In this document: piece by piece, positions 12,780 to 23,641 of the stretch
Layout of the letters: every line of letters begins with the position of its first letter
How positions within the stretch are numbered: the stretch's first letter is position 1
Position numbers and translations under genes: made by a program
Assembly: GCA_038503065.1 (NCBI GenBank)
Contig: JBCAMK010000020.1
Location: 434,001-498,000 of the forward strand
From: Paragyromitra xinjiangensis
Lineage: Eukaryota; Ascomycota; Pezizomycetes; Pezizales; Discinaceae
DNA: 64,000 bases
Reading direction: 5' to 3'
The notes under the pieces: generated by a model
Told to the model about the DNA's origin: nothing
Database searches by the model: none
Seen by the model: only the letters and a program-made list of their open reading frames with translations

Positions 12780-14065
12780 TAACTCATGCTCGAACTAAAA
12801 TGGAACCGGTGTCCCGTACAATAATCCTCAAACAAAAACACCCATCTGAGCGAATCCAACTCTCCCTCGAACCAGCGGGAGGGGCCAGGGTATGGGGCAC
12901 CGGGCCCATTTATTCCCAAATGATCCTCAACGAGCAAATCCAACTTCCTCTCGAACCAGCGGGGGGACTGGTGCCGACACACCAGTCCCAAAAAAAACAA
13001 TACCGAGCAAATCCTACACCGCCCCGAACGAACCCAGAACCAGCGGGAGGAGGGTGTACGGGCACCGGGCCCACTTATCCCCAAATGATCCTCAACGAGC
13101 AAATCCGACCTCCTCTCGAACCAGCGGGGGGACTGGTGCTGACACACCAGTCCCAACTTCCCCCCCAAAAAAACAATACCGAGCAAATCCTACACCGCTC
13201 CGAACAAATCCAGAACCAGCGGGAGGGAGGGTGTAAGAGGCGCCGACTTCTTTCGTCCCTAAAACACCCCTCCGAGAAAACCCAGCTCTCCCCCGAACCA
13301 ACGGGAGGAACCGCATGGGGTACCGATGCTACTATCTCCAAACACAACTCATGCTCGAACTAGTAGGGAACTGGTGCCTCGTACAACAATCCCAACTTCC
13401 CCCCCCAAAAAAACAAGACCGAGAAAATCCAACACCGCTCCGAACAAACCTAGAACCAGCGGGAGGGAGGGAGTGCTGTGCACCAACTCTTTTCATCCCT
13501 AAAACACCCCTCCGAGAAAACCCAGCTCTCCCCCAAACCAGCGGGAGGAACGGTGTACGGGGCACCGGTGCCATTCATCCCATAAACGTAACTCATGCTC
13601 GAACTAGCAGGGGAACTGGTGTCTCGTGCAACAATCTCAACTTCTCCCCCCGAACGAACCCAGAACCAGCGGGAGGGTGTATGAGGCACCGGCTTCTTTC
13701 ATCCTTAAAATACCCCCCAAGCAAACCCAGCTCTCCTCCGAACTAGCGGGAGGAACGGTGTACGGGGCACCGGTGCAACTCATGCTCGAACTACCGAGCA
13801 AATCCAACACCGGTTCCATTCATCCCCCAAGCACACCTCAACGAGAAAACCCAACTTCCTCCCGAATCAGCGGGGACTGGTGTCGACACACCAGTCCCAG
13901 CTTCTCTCCCGAAAACATCTCTTCGAGCAACCCAGCTCTTTCCCGAACCAGCGGGGGGGCTGGTGTGCAACACACCAGCCCCAAGCAGTGTTCACCGCAG
14001 TTAATACCCACTTCATCCCGGACCAGCGGGGAACCGGTGCCGACACACTGGTCCTAACTTCTCCC
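12780..14065. repeat. Tandem array of hairpin-forming minisatellite units
   Basis: About 16 units of 50-98 bp share the core CGAACCAGCGGG (near 12871, 12954, 13039, 13120, 13213, 13298, 13361, 13453, 13537, 13605, 13664, 13743, 13863, 13945 and 14023, with a degenerate copy near 13787). Many cores are followed by an inverted repeat. GGGACTGGTG pairs with CACCAGTCCC at 12964-12989, 13129-13154 and 13873-13898. GGGGCTGGTGTG pairs with its full complement at 13956-13982. Two other units carry the self-complementary GGCACCGGTGCC (13561-13572) or GCACCGGTGC (13767-13776). Between cores lie CGAGCAAATCCAAC- or CGAGAAAACCCAGCTC-type linkers, giving a higher-order pattern. Open frames across the array on both strands are by-products of the repeat. 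No known element family was recognised. Confidence 0.8.
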
Positions 14066-14089
14066 CCAAAAAACTCCTTCGGCCAACAG

Positions 14090-14615
14090 GCGTAGCTGTG
14101 GAGTGGGAGATTTTCTAACTTTCCCCCCACAGGAAGACCCGGTGTGCAAAACCGAGCCGGGGGGGAGAAAATCCCCCTTCTCCCTAAGAACGCATCTAGC
14201 GTGGAGAACTATCCAACCTTTCCTCCGCAGGAACGCACCTAGCGTGCAAAACTGAATCTTTGCCTTACGGGAATGCACCCGTTGTGCAAACCTGAACCGG
14301 AAGGAACCATCCAGCCTTCCTTCCGCAGAAATGCACCCATGCGAAAACATGGACCGGAAGAGAGAACCATTCCTCCCCCAAGAACGCAAAGCTTAAGCTT
14401 TTGTAATCAGAAGGAGGTCATCCAACTTCCCTCACGGGGATGCACCTCTATTCAGCCATCCATTCACGGTTTCCACACTAGGTGTGTTCTTGGGAAGGAG
14501 AGGGATGGTTTGCTCCCCTGGTTCAGGTTTGCGTACCAGGCCCTTCCCGTGGGAGAAAGTTAGAAAATCTCCCACTCAAGAACGTACCTATCGTGAGAAA
14601 CTGTGACCGGAACCG
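14090..14615. repeat. Second tandem array, GAACGCACC..GTGC units
   Basis: About eight degenerate units of roughly 50-65 bp follow the first array directly. They are anchored by variants of AAGAACGCACCTAGCGTGCAA (near 14133, 14188, 14230, 14271, 14326, 14381, 14438 and 14578), followed by AACTGAACCGGAA-like and CATCCAACCTTCCTCCGC-like segments. Several anchors are again small inverted repeats, for example GCACCTAGCGTGC. The unit differs from that of the array at 12780-14065. Function and origin are unknown. Confidence 0.6.
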
Positions 14616-17600
14616 AAAGTTGAGAACCTTCGGGGACGGGAGAGCGTCTCCGCTGGTTTAAAGGGCGGACGAGCTTTATTCGCCGTGGGGAGTGCTTGGT
14701 CGGTAATCTTCCGGTACCGCTGGAACACGCGTTGGCGTACGAGCCAAGGTCGTTTTAGTAAGGCCTCCAGGTTCTTGGAGGAATAGAGAACCCGAAGGCA
14801 GCGGGCGAAGACGCGGAGCCTTCAATCCCGAGGGGCCCCGAGAGCTCCCGACAGAGCAAACTCGGGTGCACCAACCCTAAACCCAAACTTTAGGATGGTG
14901 GGCAAAATCTTCCGGTACAGCTGGATAAAAACGCCTGGGGGTGATCGGAGAGGGCACAAAAACCCAGGAGTCTTTGGTACGTAGGGGCACCAACAATCTG
15001 CGTTGAGACAAAAGCGTGAGTAATGACACCTAACAAATAATATAGGGAGCAAGCAACAAGAAAGACCGGGACTACACACCAGGAAAAATTGGATATCATT
15101 CCGGAAGGACTTTCCAGCACCACGAGCCCCATCTCGCTGAGTGGAGAGTTCTCGTGGTTCAGACCCGTCCGCGCCCGCCTTTCAGCTTGCCAAAACTATC
15201 ACCAAATACACGTTAGAAGCATGTCAGGGAAGTAAGTTCGCTGGAACAGGCCTGGGACAGTCGGGCCTTTATCCCCTCACTCCTCTGAAACCCATTTCTC
15301 AGGTCCGATAATGAGCATTCCCTCCTGAGGGATAGGGTCACCAGTTTATCGAACAAAGAGCGAGAGCAGGATGGGTAAAGGTTTGGAGTGAGGGTTTGCT
15401 GGCGAGCAAGGGCTAAAAGAACAGGGGCGAAATGAAATCGGAAACATACATGGATTCTTTTGGGATATAAAAATTCGCGGATGTGGAGAGGGTAGCAAAG
15501 GATGTGGGATCCTTCAGGAATGCCCACCGTCTAAGATCTTAATGATGCCCAAGGAGACGGTTAGGGCTGGGGGCACCCTAGGTTGGCGAACCTAGAATGA
15601 AGGGACATCATGGCTGGCGCACTGTGACTCTTTCCTCGGCACTTTAAGGAGGATCTTCACCGCCGCTCTATTATTTGTTAGGATGAACGGCCCAACGCCA
15701 TGGCTCCGCGAAACTACCGCCCTAAATTCTACGAGACCCGCACACCCTACTCCAGCTTATCCCAAGGGATCCCAAGAGACTCCGAGGTAGCAAAAAGGCC
15801 ATGAAGACATTTGGGAAGAGCTCGCCGGGATAGACAAAACCCCGCAGACTTCACGGAGACTACACGGAAGAAGGGCCGACAGTTTTTTCCAGGGGGCTTT
15901 AGGGAAAAAAAGGCATCTGCTAGCAGCTCCTTGAAAGCCAAGTATGGGGTGTACTAAAGCCGGGGCTTGTGCCAAAAGCATAGGTCCTATGTAATCATGG
16001 CTACCTCCTTGAGCCTTCTATGTAATCACCGTTCATCACTCGGCACCTATAGCAACTGCACTTAGAGACATAGGCCTAGCCCTTTAGCTCCGGCGGGGTT
16101 AGTTCAAGACCAAGCACAAAAAATCTCAATCGGCTCTCCGAATATTGTAAGTATAGACCCAGATGTGAGTTCTCTTCACAGGATTACCACAAATCTCCCT
16201 TAATACGGATCATCGCATTGTGTCGCTAGTGGGGTTAATGTAAGCTCCATCCTTAGGGCGAGGTTCACTCATAAAATACCCAATCACTAATAAAATAGCT
16301 TCCAGAAATCGCTTCAGGTTGACAATTTAACTTGTCAATTCGTTCGTGATAACGTCGATATTGAGTTAATGCGCTATCCCGTTACTACCGATGTCCGCCA
16401 AGATAGCCTTCAACTAATGCCTCATAATCTAATGGGCCCTAGCCTAGGCGGCTAGTTATATAAATTCGGTTCTATAAATCATTGCACCAAAATTAAATAA
16501 GGTTCACATTATCAGATTTACCGACTGGAATGGCCAGCGAAACCCGAGTACCATATCGAGTAACTGAGACACCTCATAGAGATTAGATTCACTGTCAGAA
16601 TCGATACGATGCTCTTTGGCGAAGTTCTAATATGATCTCTACTTTTATTATGTTGGGAATCCCGGCCCCCCCTGCTTATCCCGGATTCCTGACTGTGGGT
16701 CAAAATCCAAGAACGAAAAGGTGGTCCCTCCTGCTGTGTCGGAAACCTCTAGGCGGCTTTCCCGGCTACCTTCTTCGTAACCTGTTGCTGCTGCGTTACA
16801 CTTTCATCGTGGAGGAGCAATTATTAATACCTATCTTTACTCTACCAGCAGTACTAGATGTCGTGTATTGATTCGAATAGTGGTACATTTTCAAATACTA
16901 TACAACTCCCACGATTAATAACCTTAGTTTCCCTAAGCATATAAGGCGAGACAATAAAATAATACGATTTGATACTGATAGCAACAAATGTTGTCGTAAA
17001 AGCGCATCCAAAACCCGCAAGAAAGGAAGTAATACCGGATAAGACACAAGAACTCGAGTTACGGGTACTGATAGTGAGGGCCAGGTTCAGAAACGATCCA
17101 CGAAACGATCCAAGGACGTTCGGCATCGGCGAAAAGCTTGAACAGCTTTCCTCCCAATGCCCTCAAGAGAATACATATAGTGACCAAATTCACTTAATCC
17201 AAATGGGATCCATTCAATAATCTTTCGCTGCTTTGATCAGATTTGGGAACATTCGATTCATACAAAGTCACTCGGAACACCGAACAGCTTAAACTTTAGA
17301 TTCACCTTGATCAAGGCGAACAGAGCTGAAACTAAAAGATCTAGAATTACTTGAGAAAAAAGGAGATCAAAAGTGCCTCTCATGGCACACGTAAGTGACT
17401 GAGTACAAGGAATAAACGAACTGGAGCGCCCTATCTTTGGGGACGAGGGAACTATTAGCTACATTTTGCCCGACAAAATACGTAGGAGATGGGCAACATA
17501 CAGGTCTAAATAAAGGGTCTTGTATTTAATTTCTGTTGGTTGTGGATCTCCTTAAAATTAGATCGCTCTCAAGACATTCTGACACAGATCTTCATACTCG

Positions 17601-18700
17601 TGCAATTATTTTTGATCCATGAATAACACGGGATACCTTAAACAGCCCTCTCTAGTTAACAATAAGCTAAATCAAAACCTTAAATCTCCACAGCAGCCAC
17701 CTACAAATTCCAACCCCCAAACTTGTGACATTCTATGGCACAGCTGATATGTTTGGAATGAGCCAAGGGGCTGACATGCAGAATTTAAGTTTTCTAACCG
17801 CCACGTGTGAAGGAATGTACTTAATAAGAAAGAATGATAGTAAGGAACAGGAATACAGTTTATTGTATATGCTAAAAGTAGCGGAACAAAAAAACCGTAA
17901 ATGGCTTTTGGTTCACGCGCAGCCAAGCAGTGAGTGATACGCGATGACTAAACTTTCCGTTGTGCTGGGTGTCCCGCCTACTCAGATCCCTTAGGCCCAC
18001 TTGGCATGGATGGAATAGCGAACTTAAGTTACTCTCAGCGAAGCGCAATGCTTTGGAATGTAATTTTTATTGGGTCTCTAAATACATAAAGGAGTTCAAT
18101 CACTAGAGGTTATCTCCAGGCTAATTCATTTCGGCCGGAAGACTAATCACCCCCGTCCAGGACGATAGAAACCCGATCTAATCTTCCACGGGTCCCGTAG
18201 CGCACCAAACAGCGGTGGCATATCGCAAACGTGGTTTTGAACCAAGCTCCAGGACACCTTGCAGGTCAGACACAACCGACCAGACCCAACTGAAACCCAC
18301 TAAGCAGAGCTGGGGCAAATTACCCTTGAGTCAGACTACGTTAAGAGATCTGAAATTGTTTAACATGACGGGTTGTTCTTCTGGTATCAGGGGGATTCTG
18401 CAACGTAATGGAAGTAAGAATCTCTTATTGATTCTCGACATGCCAAGGATCGAGGCGTATCGTGATATCTCATGATTGAATTAGGGACTCTCTACGCGTA
18501 CTTCTCTCGACTCATTCTATCTGCATAAAGGTCGTGGGCAAAAAAAAAACTATACATAGCCCGGACCGGCCTCCGTTGACAACCCAGCCGCAGCCGCGGA
18601 AACCTTAATAATGCCAACGATGACGACGCTGATCGCGACATGATTTGGTGCCAGCAGAGTGGAGACGGAATCCACCGGAGAGGGAGGAAAGGAAGGAAAG
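14616..18700. other. Gene desert, probably decayed repeats
   Basis: No open frame here resembles a known protein. Near-duplicate phrases occur, for example AATCTTCCGGTACCGCTGGA at about 14705 and AAATCTTCCGGTACAGCTGGA at about 14906, which suggests further old repeats. Composition turns A+T-richer after about 16200. Stop codons are dense in all frames. I could not identify long terminal repeats, transposase or polymerase motifs by eye. Confidence 0.5.
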
Positions 18701-19889
18701 AAGGAAGGAGATAGAGAGTATGTAAGTAATTCAGCTCAAGCGCTCGGTTGGACGTGATGGGAATTGACCGTTGAGAGAAGCCTTGCTGAGCCTGAGGTCA
18801 ATTCGGGGGAAAGGAATCCAATCTTTCCAGCGAGTCAGCTGTTGCTGCTGACAAGTGATTACATGGGAAGGACATAGAATACGAGCCAAGAAAAATTTTC
18901 TGGCTTGGCGGCCCTCAAAGAAAGAGAGGATATCGTTACCCTAACCCCTGCTCAACAGTTCGGCGACCCCGCCAAGGTTACGATAACATGTGATCATTGT
19001 TGAGAATATGCTCGGGGGGTTTTTTTCAATTCCCTTCCTTTCTTTTATTCCTGACACGCAACGAACGAATTTTTCGCAGAGCTCGCTTCGCAAAACGGAG
19101 AAAGAAAAGAGAGCTTTGCACAGCCTCCTTATTTTCTCAGGATAAATTGAGGGCTCACGCATAATTTGGCGGCAATGAGAGGTCGAAAGGGCTCCCAATG
19201 GCCGAATCAGAGTCCTCTTACGGCTTGGCGGGGCGCTTGGCGGCATGGCGCCAAGAAGACCAAGGAAAGCCAAGGAAAACGCCAAGGGCGATTTCACCGG
19301 ATCGGGAATAGATGCCAAGAGTATAAGTCTTGGCTGGTGGCACCCCAATCTACGGCGGCATCTGCCTCCACACGAGGAGGACAGAAAGAAGAGAACGGGT
19401 CCCCCCTCTCTGGGTTGGTTTGTCTGCCAGTGTGCTTTCAGTCAGTCAGTCAGTGAGCGAGCGAGTCTGTTTCCTGGAGTGTTGTTGGAGTGATTCCTCC
19501 TCTTCCCTTCCTTCCTCGCCTGTTGCCTTCCTCGCTCTGCTGCTACCACCAACTACCACCAACTACCACCACCAGACCAGCACCACCACCACTAACACCA
19601 TTATCAACCCCCCCGTGCATTTCTGAATCCCGCCACACCCCCCTCGTTGTGCTTGTTGGTCCAGATCCGTGTCCTCGCCTTCTTCTCAACTTAACTACCT
19701 GTCTGCTGCCTGCCCTCCACCATTAAATCAACTTCACTCTCAACAACCTTTCTCTTCCCCCTCCCTCGTAGTTATTTTATCTCCTGCTGCTCTCTGTCAT
19801 CATCTCATCTAAGGATTTTTATTTTAAAAAAAACAAAAAACCTTAAAAATACCCTCCCCCCCCCAAAAAAAAAAGTCACCTAGATCTAG
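18701..19889 (+). promoter_or_regulatory. pacC upstream region with PacC-site cluster
   Basis: This is the region upstream of the pacC-like gene. It holds ten exact GCCAAG/CTTGGC hexamers at 18885, 18904, 18971, 19224, 19236, 19250, 19269, 19281, 19314 and 19329. The fungal PacC consensus is 5'-GCCARG, so autoregulation is a reasonable inference. Two of the sites form an inverted repeat, CTTGGCG..CGCCAAG at 19236-19256. A CAGT/GAGC microsatellite follows at about 19439-19465 and a C/T-rich leader at about 19495-19800. Homopolymer runs (A and C) at 19826-19874 lie just before the first coding exon. Confidence 0.65.
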
Positions 19890-22229
19890 GCGTTCCTTCA
19901 TTCGAGGGACCCCGCAGCAACCATAGAGTCCATTCACTCCATCCTCGACCAGTTCGTGTCGACCATCTCCCCACCTCATCACTCACCAGCGCCCACTTCG
20001 GCTCCACAACAGCAACAACAACAGCAGCAGCAGGCTTCTCCAAATTCTTCCAAGCTGGCGGTCCCCCAGAGCCCAGCGACGGCTGCGCCCGTCGCTCCCA
20101 CAACCCCATCTCTTCCAGCCAAAGAAGAGACAAACCTCGGATGCCAATGGAACGGTTGCCAGGAAAAGTTCGATTCGCCAGAGGATCTCTATGTAGGTTG
20201 CTCCCGTCCTGTCGTTTTTCAATCGCAGTTGGTTCCTGAGAAGACGTGTCGTCGTGTTTTTGTCTTGGGGTTTCTGAGGCTCGGCGTTTTCGTGTTGAAA
20301 AAGTGAGAGGGGTTCTCGCTGACGTGACTGCCTCGTCAAAGAACCATTTATGCGACATTCACGTCGGTCGCAAGTCAACCAACAACCTCTGCCTAACTTG
20401 CGCATGGGGCACCTGCCGGACCACAACCGTCAAGCGCGACCACATCACTTCTCATATCCGGGTCCACGTCCCGCTCAAACCACACAAGTGTGAATTCTGC
20501 GGAAAGGCTTTCAAGCGCCCGCAAGATCTGAAGAAGCATGTGAAGGTAGGGGCGCTCTTTCGCTGACTTCCGCCATCACCTTCTTTGTCTATTACTTCGT
20601 TTCTTTCCGGGTTCTCCGCTGACATCGCTTTATCGGCGCCATGTTCCACAGACACATGCGGACGACTCTGTCCTGCTCCGCAGTCCGGAGCCGGATGGCA
20701 CGGGTAGACGCTCATCGGGCGTCCATCAGGCTCGCGTGGGTGCACCTTTTGCTTCAAACGGGTATGATCGTGGGAGCTCATTGCTTTCTTTACAGGGAGA
20801 TAATGTCCACTCTCCGTACACCACCAGTGCTGGTATGCAGCGTGAGTCCTCGTTTTTATTTGCAGTTTATAGTGGATTGGGTGCTGATAACCCCCATTTA
20901 GCGTTGGCAGCGACGGCCGCTCAGGCGTATTACGGAAGTATGTGTTCCCCATCAATATTTAGCACATATCCTTACCTTGTTGTAGGTCTTGGGGCGTACT
21001 ATCCTGCTTCTAACGGAGGCCCAAATCCGGGGGTCTATTACTACCCTCCTCAACCCGCTCCTCAGCAGGACGGCATGAACCAACAGCAGCCTGTTAGCGA
21101 GAGCAAGAAGCGCGCATTCGATGGTGTGGATCAATTCTTCGAGGATGCGAAGCGACACAAGATTCAGCCAGTCTACGATGGCAATATGGCTCAGCGACTT
21201 TCTGCCTTGCAGCAATTCGTTCCTACTACTTCTGGAGAGAGCGTCGACTTCAATGGTCACCACGCGGCCACCGTTACTGCCCCCGCACCTGGACAGAACC
21301 AATATACGCTTCCATCTCTGCGCACTAAGCAGGACCTTATTGACGCTGACCACTTCCTGACCCAGCTCTCTGCCAATGTCTATGAAAGCCCTGCAGCCGC
21401 GGCTGCCGCTGGGGCTCCCGTTGCTGGATACCACGCTCAGCCGTACCGCAATAACCAGCCACCTTCCCCACATAACAACCATAATGTGCAGCAACAGAGT
21501 CCTAATCATAGCCCCTCGAGTCACGATAACGCACCAGCCACCACGGCGATCATGCAATCTTCAACCTCGACCAGCTCGGGTGGTACCTCCGCTTTGACAC
21601 CTACGTCAAATTATACGACCTCTCATTCCCCGAATCACCAGCATTCCAGCCCTCCCACTCAGTCTCCGCAGTCTGCAGCCTCGATGTACCCGCCCCTTCC
21701 TTCGATCCCGACCAGTAGTGAGGGTTACCCGTCATCTGTCTCGACTGCCCCTGCCTCTTCTCTTGGTCCGACTTTTGATGATTCAAGACGTCGGATCAGC
21801 GTCGGCGTATTACAAAAGGCCCGGCCGGCGTCCGGCGAGCCGGAAGACGTGGATATGGATCGGGAAGACAACACCGATAAGAAATCTGATGTGTCTGATT
21901 CTCTTATCGATCCGGAGCTGTCCGGCGCCTTATCCGGCGAAATTCCGGTTCCGGTAGTTACTGAAGATCCTGGAAAGGAATGGGAGAAGAATGTTGAATT
22001 GCTCACAAACCTGAGGGAATATGTGAAGAGCCTATTGGAGAAGGAGGAAAAAAGAGAGATCGGAGATGGCGAAGACAGTATGATGATCGATCATGATGGT
22101 GGCATTGATACGAATGTAGAACCTGGGCAGGAGGGTGCTGACGGAGGCGGAAACTCAGCGAAGGAGCAGGAAGAGCAGACCGATGCGCAGGCTCTGTACC
22201 CTGTGTTGAGAGCTGTTGCTGTTGCTTAG
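19890..22229 (+). CDS. pacC: PacC/Rim101 pH-response zinc-finger factor (5' end uncertain)
   Basis: Five exons are visible, with introns at 20193-20341, 20546-20651, 20842-20901 and 20938-20985. They encode at least 636 residues counted from codon 19956. Three adjacent C2H2 fingers match the PacC family: [33 protein letters not shown]; and [16 protein letters not shown], followed by [11 protein letters not shown]. Before them lies a poly-Gln tract (20010-20033). The C-terminal half is Ser/Pro/Asn-rich and ends with the family block [20 protein letters not shown] and YPVLRAV. By family, the full-length protein is cleaved under alkaline conditions through the Pal pathway, and the truncated form activates alkaline genes. 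No ATG exists in frame before the fingers; a stop lies at 19887-19889, so the exon must start at or after 19890. The true start is therefore in an upstream exon or is non-AUG. Confidence 0.9.
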
Positions 22230-23641
22230 TCTTTGGAAAGAATGTTAAGGGTTTTTTCTTTTTTTTTTTCTAGAACAGTTATGGAAAATTGAGAGCATGA
22301 ATGGGTTTGTGTCCAAGTAGGCAAGCTTTTTTTCCTATTTTTTTGTATGCTTTCTTTTGTTGGGATGGGCTGTAACGCGCTGTATTTTTTAAGTCTTTTT
22401 TTCCTCTCTACTAAGTATTATTGAGTGTTTCTTTATTTTCTTTAACAACCCCCTTTCTTTTTCGAGGAACAGTTGGGTAGGAAGGATATCAATGTGGTGT
22501 GCTGCGTACTCGGCATATCTAACACTTATTTTTTTCTTCATTTGACTTCTCTACTTGATGATTCTTTGGTATGTGGAGTGCTGTGGTTTTCATTTTCATT
22601 TCATATTGATATTTTTTCTACTCCCCCAATTTCTCCTATCTTCTATCTCCACTTTATCTGCTGGGGTGGAGTTTCAAGAAGTTTGGAAGTTAAAAAATCA
22701 CTTGCTCGAGTTTTTGTATGCATTGCAAATGTTGGGAAAGGATGGTGCAATGAGTCAAGAAAATGTTCTTTTTTTTTGGTCGCAATCTATTCCAGAGCTC
22801 TATTTTTACACGCAAATGTTGGTGGTGTCTCACGACAGTATTTGTCGTCGTCAGTAGACTTATCTGGGCAACGTTGCATCTCTTCGACCCGATCTCTTAA
22901 CGATGCTTGGTATCCATGAAATCACTCGGTCCTACCCGGCCAGTCCGTCACGCGTGACAAGTATAGATTGATGGATCTTGGCTCTAAGCCAATTACAGGC
23001 TCTGCTAGGGAAACTTCCAAGCCATCCCAAGACAATACCAAGACTTCCAAGCCATTTTCCCTCTGATGAACTGCCGTTCTGGCGATAAGTAGTGTGAGAG
23101 GGTGGAGAGAGTACGTACTCCTGTCGGAGCATGTAACAGACATCAATATCACTATTGGTAGGAAGGGATAGAGGTCTTGGTAGCCTCGTAAACGTGCGTT
23201 TACGGAGTAAAAGTACGAGATGCTTGTTAGACTATCTGATAAGCAAGTGGGGAATTAGATCAGTTCTACAGGTAGGGTAGAAGGCGTACTTTTGTCCAAT
23301 CCTATAGTTCCTTGTAAGAAGAGGCCGGAGGAATTCCGATTCTTGGGCATATGGGACATTTCTTCCGGCCCCGTATTTCGGTAAAACCCTATTCTCGACC
23401 CTTCTGCCACACCCTGCCAAGTCTAACGATTAATGTTTGACGTCAGTATAACCATCCAGGCACAGGATAGAGGGGGGGGAAAGAAAAATTCCTTCCTCTT
23501 GGTTGTGGGGAGGAAGGCTGGATGCACGTTGGTTCTAAAAGGGACTAGCTGCCGAGGCCGCGCCCAGACAAGTAAGGCGTTCTTTATCAACAGCAACTGG
23601 CGTAGGTAACATTGAATATTGGTGCTCTATCCCAGCACGCA
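22230..23641. other. Intergenic spacer pacC-BOR1
   Basis: No gene is supported. The left 600 bp are T-rich 3' sequence. Two perfect palindromes are present: GTCACGCGTGAC (22947-22958) and CGTAAACGTGCGTTTACG (23187-23204, 8-bp arms). PacC-type hexamers occur at 22977-22982 and 23416-23421 in the upstream region of the transporter gene. Confidence 0.5.

Noticed and set aside
12779..13746. Long open frames across the hairpin array on both strands
   Set aside because: They arise from unit lengths and the lack of stops in the GC-rich repeat; several frames are open at once and none looks like a protein family.
19245..19493. ORF upstream of pacC as its missing first exon
   Set aside because: No usable donor joins it to the acceptors at 19889-19926 in frame, and its coding signal is the PacC-site repeat itself. 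It is not fully excluded without transcripts.
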